From contig JADRCO010000757.1 in assembly GCA_021464525.1 (NCBI GenBank), positions 1 to 26,870 of the forward strand: a DNA stretch of 26,870 nucleotides. Direction: 5' to 3'. Within the stretch, counting starts at the first letter, position 1. The number at the start of each line of letters is the position of its first letter. The notes beneath the pieces are model-generated. The model was not told the origin of the DNA. It saw nothing but the letters and a program-made list of their open reading frames with translations, and did not search any database. The translations under genes and the position numbers were made by a program. Below, piece by piece: positions 1 to 10,285 of this stretch. The stretch is from Rhizophagus sp. LPA8_4_AMF. Taxonomy: Eukaryota; Glomeromycota; Glomeromycetes; Glomerales; Glomeraceae.

Positions 1-260
1 TTTTAATAATGACAGTACATATGCTAGTACAACTAAAATAAGGAAAGCAGGCTATCAGCTCCCTGACATGTTTAATGTTCACTTGTTCATAAAAAAGAAA
101 CGTTTTTGCAAATGTTTTTAATCAGTTTAACAAAAAATGTTGTAAAAACATTTTTTTAGTAAGTAATTAATAAAATCGCAACATTTTTTTAATTATTTTA
201 ATAGAAAATGTTGTGAAAATATTTTTTATTAATAAATTTCATAAAAAAACTTTTTTTAAT
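1..260. repeat. AT-rich direct repeats at the left edge
   Basis: The stretch holds approximate direct repeats with a period of roughly 70 bp. The segment starting near 116 (a T run, then AAAAAATGTTGTAAAAACA) is echoed near 187 (AGAAAATGTTGTGAAAATA) and more weakly near 250. No reading frame of note is present. The array runs directly into the GGTC-rich repeat and is probably the inner part of the same mobile element, which begins outside the window. Confidence 0.45.
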
Positions 261-584
261 AAAAAAGTTGCAAAATGGTTAGTTAAAGGATTGGTCAGAC
301 TGATTAGTCAAACAGTCAGTCAGAAGTCTTTGACCAACCGGTATCGGTCATAATCATGACCAGACATAACCGGTTAATGACCGTGACTATTGCCATTCCT
401 AATCACAACATTTTTTAACTAATTTATTAGTCGCAACTTTTTTATCACTCATCAGGTCAAACAGTTGGTCAAACGATCAGTCAAACGGTCAGTTAAACGG
501 TCAGTCAGAGGTCTTTGACCACTGATATCAGTCACAGTTATGACCGGTCATAAACAGTTATGACCATGACCATTGCCATCCCTA
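261..584. repeat. Two direct copies of a GGTC-rich transposon end
   Basis: Two similar blocks, about 275-402 and 430-584, lie in the same orientation. Each runs from GGTCAAAC/GGTCAGTC tandem units through GTCTTTGACC and CCGGT/GGTCATAA motifs to an end reading TTGCCATTCCTA (390-401) or TTGCCATCCCTA (573-584). The reverse complement of the second end is TAGGGATGGCAA, which also opens an inverted copy at 26806. A TAGGG-TGGCAA terminus resembles hAT-type inverted repeats, but no transposase is present, so the superfamily is inferred. Between 454 and 505 the unit GGTCAAAC-like is tandemly repeated four to five times. Confidence 0.6.
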
Positions 585-676
585 GGCAAGGCAAATTACA
601 ATTATTGAAAAAAAATATGTTAGTATTTAAAGTAATTCATGAATCAAATTTAACTCATGGTGATTTTCATAATGGT

Positions 677-686
677 AACATTTTAA
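677..686. repeat. Target site duplication, left copy
   Basis: AACATTTTAA immediately before the transposon; an identical copy follows it at 1452-1461. It encodes the Asn-Ile-Leu that ends the kinase catalytic loop. Confidence 0.85.
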
Positions 687-1451
687 GGTAAGATGAAAGG
701 AGTGGATTCAAGTATCAATGATGATAGTATATCATGTGAAAAGGTCTTGAGTATAGTTCAAATAATATACCCTACTCATCTGTATAATAACCTCCAAAAT
801 GAGTATAATATAATCAGTTTCAAGTAGTATTCCAATCTGTTAAACTGGTATCTGCCAGATTACAGATATCTGTCCAAAAATCTGGATATTTTGGATAATG
901 GATAATATCAAATAAGATTTCTTGGATAATTGGAAAATGGATAATGGCGTATCTTGACCATCAATATTATGATATAGATTTGTTTTTATCTGATCTGATT
1001 ATTCACCAAATATCCATCAGACATCTGACAGATATCCGTAATTCAGCAGATTTTCCAGATGATGGATGATGATCAGATCGGATAAATGATCCTCGGATTG
1101 GAACACTAGTTTCAAGTGTAACAAAAAGAATTTTTTTAAACAAGTGCAACCAAAAAATTTTTTTATTAAATAACAAAATAAAATATCAAGTTTCTGTTTA
1201 TAAAAATAAACTAGTTTTTATTTATTAATAATAATTCGTAGTTGCAGGAGAGAACAGAAGAAAGCAAGAGAAAACAGGTGACAAAAAAAATGAAAAGTTT
1301 AATTATTGTTTGATTGTATTACTTGTATTACTCTAATTTTCTATACCATACACAGTAGTCAATCTTAAAATTATACACATGAGTAGATTGTATTCACATG
1401 ATATACTCTACTTGTCACCAACACTTGACTCCACTCCTTTCTGTATTACTC
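687..1451. mobile_element. 765-bp non-autonomous inverted-repeat transposon, Mutator-like
   Basis: The element has long imperfect terminal inverted repeats, about 687-790 and 1370-1451. Matching blocks include GAAAGGAGTGGA-TCAAGT, GTATATCATGTGAA and CTACTCAT-TGTATAAT, with indels between them. It is flanked by a perfect 10-bp direct duplication, AACATTTTAA, at 677-686 and 1452-1461. Removing the element plus one copy joins the kinase catalytic loop to its DLG segment in frame, which confirms the boundaries. A 9-11 bp duplication together with long inverted ends starting with G fits Mutator-like elements; this class call is inference. The interior has no coding capacity, only AT-rich DNA with GGATAATGG-type short repeats (890-950). 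Confidence 0.85.
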
Positions 1452-1461
1452 AACATTTTAA
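1452..1461. repeat. Target site duplication, right copy
   Basis: Perfect second copy of AACATTTTAA, immediately after the transposon; the kinase reading frame resumes in it. Confidence 0.85.
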
Positions 1462-2015
1462 TGTCAAATGATTACAATGAATCATTTATTATTGATTTAG
1501 GATTATGTAAATCTATTAAAATTAGTTTCCAAGATTCTGATTATAGAGTTAATGAAAATTATGGAGATTTGCCTTAGATGGCTCCTGAAATATTTAGAAA
1601 TAAACCTTATATTTCAGCAAGTGTTATTTATAGTTTTTCAATTATAATGTGGTAATTTACATTAGGTATTCCTTCATTTAATAATGAAGGTGTATGATCA
1701 ACATCTTAACTTGAGTATTTGCAGAGGAAAACGTCCTGAAATTATGAAAAATAATCCAAATGTTATATAGATTTAATGAAAAAATGTTGAGATTTAAATC
1801 CTTCCAATAGACCAACTATAATAATGCTTGAACATATTATATCTGAATGGATTAGTTGTATTAATGAGTATTATGGGACAAACAGGGATGGAGACTATAT
1901 CTTTGAAGTACCTAATATTGATAATCAATTAAAAAATGATATGTTAGAATTTATAGAAACAAATAAAGCTTTAGCACAAGAACAGTATTATACAATCTCA
2001 TTTACAAATGATTAA

Positions 2016-2293
2016 TAATTCTGTTTATTTTTTATCTTTATTTCTCTATCGGTTATTATAAAGAAAATATTGTATTATATATATACCTTACAGTTTTTAC
2101 AATAAAGTAAAAATAATTAAACATTATTAAACACAAGTATGATAATTTATTGAAATAATGTATATTTATTTACATTTTTATAATTAGTTGTTTAGCAAAT
2201 TGAGTTTAATATCCAAATTTATATACTTCTTAGAATAATATTATTTATAATCATTATTTTTTTATTTCATCATATTATGTATACACTCATTTC
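2016..2293. other. AT-rich spacer
   Basis: Non-coding AT-rich DNA after the kinase remnant. I see no gene, RNA or clear repeat in it. Confidence 0.5.
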
Positions 2294-2492
2294 ACTGATG
2301 GATTTTTTGTCAATTACTACACCAGTAGAAAAAGTATGAAAAAGTATAAATACACAAAATCCATCAGTATAATTATACACCATGAGATAAGATTGTAATT
2401 CCATGGATATCTAATAAAAACTATGTATGCACCAATGCTCCCCTCCCTTCAAGCATTGGTGAAATATTTTAGTTATTCATTGATATCCATAG
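2294..2492. repeat. Three inverted repeats (hairpins), two of them nested
   Basis: ACTGATGGATTTTTTGT at 2294-2310 pairs with ACAAAATCCATCAGT at 2354-2368. A second outer pair (CCATGGATATC at 2401-2411 with GATATCCATAGG at 2482-2493) encloses a perfect 10-bp stem, CACCAATGCT (2430-2439) with AGCATTGGTG (2452-2461), around a C/T-rich loop. Arrangements like this are common in small non-autonomous elements; no target duplication was found, so the origin is open. Confidence 0.6.
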
Positions 2493-2700
2493 GATAACAA
2501 GTATTCATTAATTAGAATAGCAATCAACTGAGCATCTAAAACACTATAAAATTCATTTGTATTATCAATATTAGCTTTTTCTGAAACAACTTATATTATT
2601 ACTTCTATCCCTTTTTTAACCAAGGTTGATAAATTATTTTATATTAGCTCTGTTCATTTTTGACAGTTGCATTTTTCAGTCATGCAAATAAACCATTCTA
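2478..2700 (-). pseudogene. Possible decayed C-terminal coding remnant, unknown family
   Basis: On the - strand a run of about 37 codons from about 2597 down to a TGA at 2477-2479 reads like protein, including SEKANIDNTNEFYSVLDAQL and ending LLSYGYQ. It is preceded in frame by a TAA. Further upstream, to about 2700, all frames are broken although short coding-like pieces persist (for example EWFICMTEKC). I do not recognise the family. It could equally be chance open sequence in AT-rich DNA. Confidence 0.3.
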
Positions 2701-3054
2701 TTCTATTGGTAATATGCTGGGAGAACCATCAACTAATTAAAGTAAAGTTTATATATAGTATCTATGTAAAAGTTTATTAATAAAGATTTTTATGATCATC
2801 AATTAATATTGATATCAAATTCGGGAATTTCTTTGAATTCATTAAAAATCCCAAGTTTTTAAATTCAACAACTTTGTATTTAATTAAGATTCAAAAAAAA
2901 ATATTAAATATCTAAAGAATACATAATAACTTAAAGAAATAACATAACACCTCACTTTTTCGAAAAAAAATATTAAAGAAAAATAAATTTCTTATGGAAA
3001 TGTATTCAATATTAAATATTTACTACCGTCGAAACTTGAATAGTTTATATATTG
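2701..3054. other. AT-rich spacer before the RNF213-like fragment
   Basis: A/T-rich, non-coding. No similarity to exon 1 of the downstream giant gene is visible until about 3055, so the duplicated segment probably begins there. Confidence 0.5.
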
Positions 3055-4350
3055 GAAAAAGTACTCTATTGATCGTTTAAAATGTTTAAAATATTCCGAT
3101 GAAAACTTAGAAATTTTCGTTGAAAAATGTAAAACTATTAGACCTTAAAATGAAAACATTAAATTTGAATCTTACATCAAGATTACAAAGGTAAAAAATT
3201 TATATTTGACTTAATTGATTTTAATTAAATAGTATTAAATTTTTTTTTTGACTTTTTTTCTTTTAGTGGTTAATTCAATTATGTCACAATATAGACTCTC
3301 TTTTAAAACTTTGGAATGATGTGCTGTTTCACAATAACGAAATTGATAAAAGCATTTTTAAGCATTTTACTGAACAAATTCGAGTGTGTGTCTCCCATGA
3401 TGATGCTGTTGCCTTAGAATACCATTTTAAGAGACTTTCAGGAGATTTTCGATATTATGTGACCGAAGTTTTTCGATCTAATACTTTATCCTTACTTGAA
3501 GGTACAAACAAGAAATGGACAGATGAAAATATTACTGCCATTGTAAACCTTCTTTATAATGATAGTCTGCATTGGAGTAAAGATGAAGTCATTCAATTAT
3601 TAGAGGTAATATCTCAATCACATACTTTGGAGATATTAAATTTATTACCAAAAATTTTAGAAGATTGTTTCCGGAGTGATCTTACGGATACTAAAGAGAA
3701 AAAAATATCAGAAAGTTGCGTAGTTTGGTTTAAAAACCTTATAGACAAGCTAAACTCATCAAATGAAAGCGAGTTAATTTTTTCAATTTTTCAACGATTA
3801 GAAATTGTGCATCCATTGCTTAATCAAAGAATTAATATTTGGCAAAATTTATCAGACATTGCTATAGAAAGAACAAAGAATTGTCAAGAAAATCAAATCT
3901 TTGATGCAATAAAATTTGTAGTACAAATAAAGCAAAATGATGGTTAAAAAATTATTTTTAGACATGGTAAAAGAAAAATTAAACAAGCACTATCCAACAA
4001 ACGATTAATAACTAGCTAATAAGCTGAAAATGAAATTATATATTTGGCAGCATAGTAATAAATTTTTTTTAGTGTTTAATTTCTTTTTTTTTATTAAATA
4101 ATAATTTAAAATATTTGTATCATATGAGTACTCAATAACTCATCCGAGATTTATTTGGACTAGGATATTATATTAGATGTTGCTACATTATAAATCTAAA
4201 TATTAAATAAATATCTATTAACGATTTATCTGTTATAGTTTTATACTCATTAATTTATATCAATTATTGAAAACATATTGATGAATATCTATTTCAAATT
4301 TTTGATTCAGTTATTTCTAAAAAGAAAGCTTTAGATGTACTTGTTTCTTA
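3055..4350 (+). pseudogene. Partial RNF213-like pseudogene (exon 1 end to early exon 3)
   Basis: A diverged copy of part of the intact gene at 10590-23352. About 3055-3196 matches the end of exon 1 (SDENLEIFVEKCKTI aligns with SDENLAKFIEGCKII). A GT...AG intron at 3197-3266 occupies the same position as intron 1. From 3267 (WLIQLCHNIDSLLKLWNDV) to about 4006 the sequence matches exon 2 (for example HTLEILNLLPKILEDCFRSD), with about 220 codons still open to 3947. Weaker similarity to exon 3 continues to about 4350, where DEYLFQIFDSVISKKKALD resembles DEYLFQHFDASVAKKALGD. Lesions: a TAA in the exon 1 part (at about 3146), a frameshift at 3940-3947 and gross decay after 4010. The CBM20-like start and all AAA parts are absent. 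Keeping the intron indicates DNA-level duplication, not retrocopying. Confidence 0.85.
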
Positions 4351-5220
4351 AAACTGTAAAACTTAAAATTATGTTCATACCTGATGATGAAATTGTTCAA
4401 TATTAATCATGTGCATGACATACATCGAATCTGTTGATATAATTTTAAATTTGCTAATTTTATTAATTTTATCGTAAGTGATTTTTGTGGAATAAAAAAA
4501 AGAAAAATAATCTTTTATTATAATATTTACGGAGACAACTAGACGGAGTAAACTATGCTTTGAGTATAAGAGTAAACTAAAAAAAAAACTAAGATGAGCC
4601 CGTTTATAGCGTGATATTATCAAATTACATTATATGAAATTGTAAGATCGTGTGTTTTAATATTATATAACCATCTTTACATGAAATTTTTTTATAGCGA
4701 ATTTTTAAAATTAAATTATCCATCAAAGATCTATTTTTTTTTTATTATGAAACCTTTTCAGCAATATTCCTTCATCATGATGAAATTTGTCAATAGTATT
4801 ATCATAAAGATCTAACTTAAAACATTGAAATTAAACCGAACTAATGACTAGACCAAATGACGAGACATGGGATAATCATGTAACAGTAAAATTGGTTACA
4901 AAAAAAAATTTTAATTAAGAAAAATAAGCAAATGCAAGCTGCCTTGCATCTTCCACTCCTTATATTATCATTCAAGGTTTTATTTTTCTGACTAAATTCT
5001 TACTTAATTTTAATTAGGTAATGTATTTATATATAATATATAAATAATTTTATATTTTTAAAAGATCATTTTTAATTGCGGAATCTACAGTATTTTATTC
5101 TAAAAGAAATTACAGAATGATCTTTAATACTAATTATGAAGCTTGGAAAAAATTGTTTGATATGTACAACATTCGACCAGATTTAAATTCGGTTTCCTTT
5201 GATTCAAATTAAAATTCGAA
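4351..5220. other. Intergenic AT-rich DNA
   Basis: No supportable gene. The 82-codon open stretch on the - strand at 4375-4623 is a low-complexity chance frame. A 33-codon frame at 5116-5214 on the + strand (starts MIFNTNYEAWKKLF) looks slightly protein-like but has no continuation I can find. Confidence 0.5.
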
Positions 5221-5226
5221 TATAAT

Positions 5227-5305
5227 GAAGGAACTGAATATAATAAATCTGGATACAACGAAAGAGCCGGTTATAAATAAATTAAAATATAGATTCAGTT
5301 CCTTC
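5227..5305. repeat. Inverted repeat with perfect 13-bp arms
   Basis: GAAGGAACTGAAT at 5227-5239 is the exact reverse complement of ATTCAGTTCCTTC at 5293-5305. Looser outer arms rich in GGAAACGAAGGAA (about 5190-5210 and 5320-5342) extend the symmetry. Probably a small decayed inverted-repeat element. Confidence 0.5.
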
Positions 5306-5480
5306 GTTTCATGAATAATCCGAAGGAAACGAAGGAAATCGAATACATTATGGGTTAAAATAAATCTGTTTCGAAATACTATTGATAGATCTAAATCATA
5401 ATTATATCACTAAAATGTAGAAAGGTTAATCATTGAATTTGATAGTATATAGTACAAATATATTTTAATTTAACCCGCAA

Positions 5481-5660
5481 TTTATCGCCGTTTTCAAAAT
5501 AATGTAGTAGGGCAAATTTAAATAAAAAAAAAGATTACCAGATTACTATATGATTACCGTGATTACTAGGTGATTACCAGGTGATTACCACTATGATTAC
5601 TGGTAATCTTTTTCACGTGAATATATACCCCTACTACACTATTTTGAAAACGGCGATAAA
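5481..5660. mobile_element. 180-bp MITE with about 30-bp inverted ends
   Basis: The left end, TTTATCGCCGTTTTCAAAAT, continues to GTAGTAGGG at about 5512. The right end (about 5629-5660) is its reverse complement with one mismatch, finishing CGGCGATAAA. The core (5533-5610) is a string of GATTAC/GATTACC units with variable spacers, closed by an inverted AGATTACCAG...CTGGTAATCT pair. If the real ends are TCGCCG...CGGCGA, they are bordered by TA on each side, as expected of TA-targeting elements (Tc1/mariner-like); this class call is inference. No coding capacity. Confidence 0.8.
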
Positions 5661-5726
5661 CACGATATTATTAATTGTAACTAAAATACAAAATAAATAT
5701 ATAAATTAACTTTTATATTGCATGAA

Positions 5727-7898
5727 TTACTTTTTTAAGTTTTTTAATCTATTTTGAGCATTTTGATATCCTTGTTTTGCAGATTGTTCAAACCAGTAAA
5801 TTGCTTTGTTTATATCTTTCTCAATTCCATCCCCTATTTTATACATATCACCAAGATTATATTGAGCATACATATCTCCTAAATCTGCTGCTTGTTGATA
5901 TAATTTAAATGATTCCTGTTTATTAATACTAATTCCAATTCCGTAACTATAACAATATCTTAATTCCCTTATTCCACCGATATATTTTCCTTCTGCTGAT
6001 TGTTTAGATAATTTAAATGGCTTATTACCATTTTTATTGACACCATATCCATTCATATACAATAGCGAGGTTATATTGGGCTAAAATATTTCCTATATCT
6101 GCTGCTTTTTCATATAAAGAGGCAGCCCTTTTTACATCTTTTTTAATCCATATACCATTTTCGTAAAAATAACCAAGATAATTCATTCCTGGTGGACAAT
6201 TCTTGTTAGCTACTTTTTCAAAAAAAATCAAAAGCTAATTTTTCATTTTTTTTTTAGTTCCATATTCAAATTCATAACATAATCCAACATAAAATTGAGA
6301 CAATGTATGATCTTGATCTGATGCTTTAATAAATATATCAAATGCATGACTAAGATTTTCACTGGTTTCAATTCCTATAATTAAAATATCCAAGTAAAAA
6401 AATCGAATCTAAATCATTTCGATTATTTAACAACCAATTATAAATTTCATGCGATTTTATATTATGACTATTAAAAAAATCAAAAATATATTTATGTGCA
6501 TCTTTTCCTAAATTAATTAATTTAAAGATATATTTTACTATTTCATTAATTATTATGGGTTTGGATAAAATGCTTTCATTAATTATTTGTTCATTCGTTG
6601 TTATAGAGACGATCCTTTCTTTTGTATTCAAATTTTGAATAATTTTAGACAGGTATAAATAATCAATCACCTGATTTGATGAGGTAATAACATTAGTTAG
6701 ATTAATTTTCTTGTTTATCCGATAATTGAAGGCCTGATTTGACATGATGATTTCCTGTTATACTAAGTTTTGTTGTCATTATCGCTTTTAATCTTTCTAC
6801 CACCTGGTTTATAGTTGGTCGATTATCTGGCTCACCATCCCAACAACCTAAAAAAGTCTATATAATTTAAGAAATAAATTACAATATATTGAATAAAAAG
6901 CTTATTAAATCATTATTTACCTTTATAAAGTCTCATAATTTTCAGGTGTATTAGGAATAAGTTCTTCTCTAAGACCTTGCGAAATTTCTATGGCTAAATC
7001 AATATCATATTCTTCAGTAGAAAAAGGAGATTTCCCGCTAGATATCTCCCATAGCAATACATCAATACTATATATGTCGCTCTTTTCACTATATGAGAAT
7101 AATTTTGTTGAATTTTTATTATTTTTCGTTTACTAAAAATTTTCGGATCAATGTAAGGAATTATTCCAAATAAATTTAATTGTTTGGACGCTAATCTAAT
7201 TCTTTTGACAATCCGAAATCAGCCACCTTTATTGTGTTTTTATGAACCAATATATTACCAAGATGCTATTAAATATATCATGTAGTATTTAAAGTTAATA
7301 TTAAATATAAAATAAAATTAGATTCTAATTAAAGTAATTACCAAATCATGGTGCACGATCCCTTCATCATGTAAGCACGACACAGCACAAGCTAATTGGT
7401 ACGTCATGTTGTATTTATTGTCCCAGATAATATTATTGAAATTTTTCTTCAAATAATCTTTAAGAGTGCCAGAATCGGCATATTCCATAACTAGCAAATA
7501 TTTCTTTAATAGATCATCTTGATTGTCTAGTGAATTAAAGAAATAACTAAGTTATATTATTACGTTTTTTTTTTTGCAAAAATTGATCGAGTAGCGTAAC
7601 TTGAATATTATTGTTGGATATTTTTATTATACCTGACTCATATTTTGCGATTCCATAGAACTTAATAATATTATCATGAAATTGTATTTCTCTTTGAAGC
7701 TTAAGCTAAATAATAAAAAATAAATTAATAAAATAAATATTACAAATATTAAAGTAAAATTATTATATTTTTTAATTACCTCATGAACTATTTCTTTGAC
7801 AGCGACATTGTTAAAATTAAAAAAAGATTTCAATGCTATATATTGTTCTGAATTTTTCCAGTATGTTCGGCTTCTTGTATTTCGATATTATTAGACAT
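5727..7898 (-). pseudogene. Protein kinase-Sel1 repeat pseudogene
   Basis: Remnant of a two-part protein: an N-terminal kinase and C-terminal Sel1-like (TPR-related) repeats, a combination common in Rhizophagus. On the - strand from about 7870: TYWKNSEQYIALKSFFNFNN with the ATP-binding lysine in ALK; intron 7706-7779; LKLQREIQFHDNIIKFYGIA; the catalytic loop VHHDL...HLGNIL, split by another intron (about 7263-7340); VADFGLSK; IPYIDPKIF; YSIDVLLWEISSGKSPF; intron 6848-6920; CWDGEPDNRPTINQVVERL. A linker and several Sel1 units follow (for example AADLGDMYAQYNLGDMYK), ending at TAA 5727-5729. The P-loop is missing: the only nearby ATG (7898) is out of frame. Frameshifts occur near 7200 (after DFGLSK), 7110, 6925, 6745, 6390, 6236 (poly-A) and 6058. 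Confidence 0.85.
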
Positions 7899-10277
7899 TA
7901 TAGAGTATGGTAGATAAAAAAGAATATTTTTTTTTGCAGAAAAATTGAATCCTATTTATACATTACGTTCATCATGTGAACCATAATACGTGCCGTCGGA
8001 ATTTTCCGATGGCACGTATAATGTGCATTAAAAGGTATAAAGTAAGATTTACTCAATTCACGGAAAAATATGATAGTTGCCATTCATGTGATTTAAATAA
8101 AAGGAATGGAGAAATTTTTATATAAATACATTTAATTGCTTTCTATTTACTATATTTATAAAAAAAGATTTAAAAGATCTCCCGTTAATTTTGTAATTTT
8201 TTTTCGTAACAGTTTTAAAAATATGATTAATATCATACTAATTTTATATTATTTGTTCGTTAATTTTCTCAACAACTAGTAAATAAATTTTCAAGTATAT
8301 TACATATAGTTATCTATTCTACAAGAAAATTTATTTAATTTGGAACAAAATTTGAATATAAATTAATTTACAGATTTACAAATTAAAGTATAATAAAGTA
8401 TAATAAATTTTTAAGATATTTTTTAAACATGCGTATATATTATTTTCATAGAAATTTTCTTTTGTCATCAAAATTTAATTGTGATTTGCAGGTATTTGAA
8501 TCTAAATATCTGTAATTCCACAATTATTCATTTAAATAATAAGAAAAAATTATTAATATTTATATTTTTTCTAAAAAAAAATGCTTTTTTATAAATATCT
8601 ATTCAAAAAAACCCGATCGCCCGGTTAATTACGTCAGATTATTTGCTTATCAAAAAATATTTATAATTACGAATAAAAAATATTAATGTTTTATTTCAAA
8701 TTTTATTTTTGTTAAATTTTATTCTTATTAAAAAATTATCATTTAAATTCTTTTTAATAAAATTTTCATTTATCATAAACGATTAAAAAAAAAAAAGTTG
8801 ATCAGCCGGTTAATTAGAAAATTTAATTATCCGGTCAATCCATTATAATTTAAAAACATAATACAAAAAAGTAAATTATTATTATTTAATTGACATTTAA
8901 ATAATGTAATTTTTAAACTAATTATTATTTTAAAAAATAAAAACCCGATTTTATTTAAATGTAACTAAAAACTCAAATTTTTATTTTTTCTTTTTAAAAT
9001 TTTCATCTTTTATTAAAATTCATTTTATACGTGATTGATATCAACTTATTAATTATCTATTACTTGTTAGAATTAGTAGAACTTACCGGGACCTTCAATT
9101 TAACAAAAATAATAAACATGAATTTGTGTTTATTAGATATATATAAAAAAAATAAGACGTAATTTATTTGCTGAAGCCTATATAAACAACTGATTCGTAT
9201 GAAAAATTTTTATGTCATGATGTCATGATAAAACAAACAAAACATGGGTGTGGTGCGGTGCGGTGTGGTTAAAAATATATACATATCTCTCTCTCATTAT
9301 ATTTTTATTTTTATTTTTATTAAAATCACTCCTAAATACTTGCTGCATTATGCTAACTAAATTTATACATAACTTCCTCCTAATTAGATAAGCATGACTT
9401 AGCATAGCGGCCAATCACAAAAGGTTTCCACTTTCCACTATAAAAATGTCGATCACCTGATGCTCAATACCTACAGTATATAGAGTTAAAAAGTTATACC
9501 GAATTTATTTTTAACAGTTAATTATAAATTCGCTATAAAAATGGTATTTTAGTTAGTAGTACTGGTAAAACCAATTAGAATTTTTATGTGGAACTTAAAA
9601 TTCGTTATAGAAAGGGTTTAACAAGATATTAATATATCTGAATGAAACATGACAATTATCATGGTCGGTTTGTATATATGACTATTTGGAAATAACTAGA
9701 GTCAGTAAGTTTCTGAGTTTAAAACAAATTTATTATAAAAATAATAAGCTTAATTACACATTCGTAATTTGGAAATTAATTAGGGATAATAAACAATACG
9801 AACAAATTATATTCGGTCTTGTTAGAATTTGTTGCGAAACACCTTTTGTGATTGTTCGATGATAAAAGAATTCTTTTCCATCGTCTTCATTGTGTTATAT
9901 ACTCAAAAATCAAAATATATTGACAAATATTTTACACGTGTTACAATCGAAAATCTCAGTGGCTATTTAAAGAGAAACAACAATAAAGCATTTAAATTCA
10001 AATGATTGATCGCGTAAAAATGTTTCAAGAGCCAGATGAACTACGAGATGATATTTAATACATAGCAAGAGAATTATATTACATAAGCTTTTTTTTCTAG
10101 GATTACTTGTCTATTCGAGTCTTCTCTATGAAAGAATTTTTCATTTACAGCATACTGCTAATCTGTTGGTTAAGATAATTTTGAATTTTCCCTTTTAAAA
10201 CTTTGTTTTAAATTTTATTTTCTCATTTATTAATCTTTTCGGAGTTTGTGCTACTGAAATTACACCACCTCGCACAA
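7899..10277. other. Long AT-rich intergenic region
   Basis: No supportable gene in about 2.4 kb. Apart from the 42-bp palindrome (listed separately) it holds paired CCGGTTAATTA motifs (8623 and 8809), an exact tandem TGTCATGA doublet (9213-9228) and a short GTGGTGCGGTGCGGTGTGG run (9249-9267). The open 63-codon stretch at 9223-9414 on the - strand is not protein-like. Confidence 0.5.
7982..8023. repeat. 42-bp near-perfect palindrome
   Basis: Centred on TCGGAATTTTCCGA: all but two of the 21 base pairs around the centre at 8002/8003 match (mismatches at 7995/8010 and 7985/8020). Outside the central TTTT it could fold into a long hairpin. The right half core ATTTTCCGATGGCA recurs at 26508-26521, so it belongs to a dispersed family. 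Confidence 0.7.
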
Positions 10278-10285
10278 TATAAATA
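10278..10285 (+). promoter_or_regulatory. Candidate TATA box of the RNF213-like gene
   Basis: TATAAATA lies 305 bp before the ATG at 10590. Upstream ATGs lie between them (for example in AATGCAGTG near 10319), so the true transcription start may be further downstream or a leader intron may exist. A CACGTGAC motif follows at about 10393. Sequence resemblance only. Confidence 0.3.

Larger units (their letters stand above)
605..2015 (+). pseudogene. Protein kinase pseudogene, catalytic half, split by a transposon
   Basis: Remnant of a serine/threonine/tyrosine-kinase-like protein of the type expanded in Rhizophagus. From about 617 the + strand reads VIHESNLTHGDFHNGNIL, the catalytic loop (HGD in place of HRD). 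It is then cut by the element at 687-1451 and resumes at 1452 with MSNDYNESFIIDLGLCKSI, carrying DLG in place of DFG. The activation segment follows, ending in MAPEIFRNKPY, then weaker C-lobe motifs, and from 1800 the tail NPSNRPTIIMLEHIISEW and EVPNIDNQLKNDMLEF. Stops interrupt the frame: TAG just before MAPE (about 1576) and TAA after IIMW (about 1653), with frameshifts around 1690-1800. The N-lobe with P-loop and catalytic lysine is absent; repeat DNA lies where it should be. The last 63 codons (1824-2015) remain open but are only the kinase tail. Confidence 0.85.

Noticed and set aside
4375..4623. 82-codon frame on the - strand
   Set aside because: Low-complexity Ser/Tyr/Ile-rich translation typical of chance frames in AT-rich DNA.
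9223..9414. 63-codon frame on the - strand
   Set aside because: Crosses a GGTG-rich run and an A/T simple-sequence run; composition is not protein-like.
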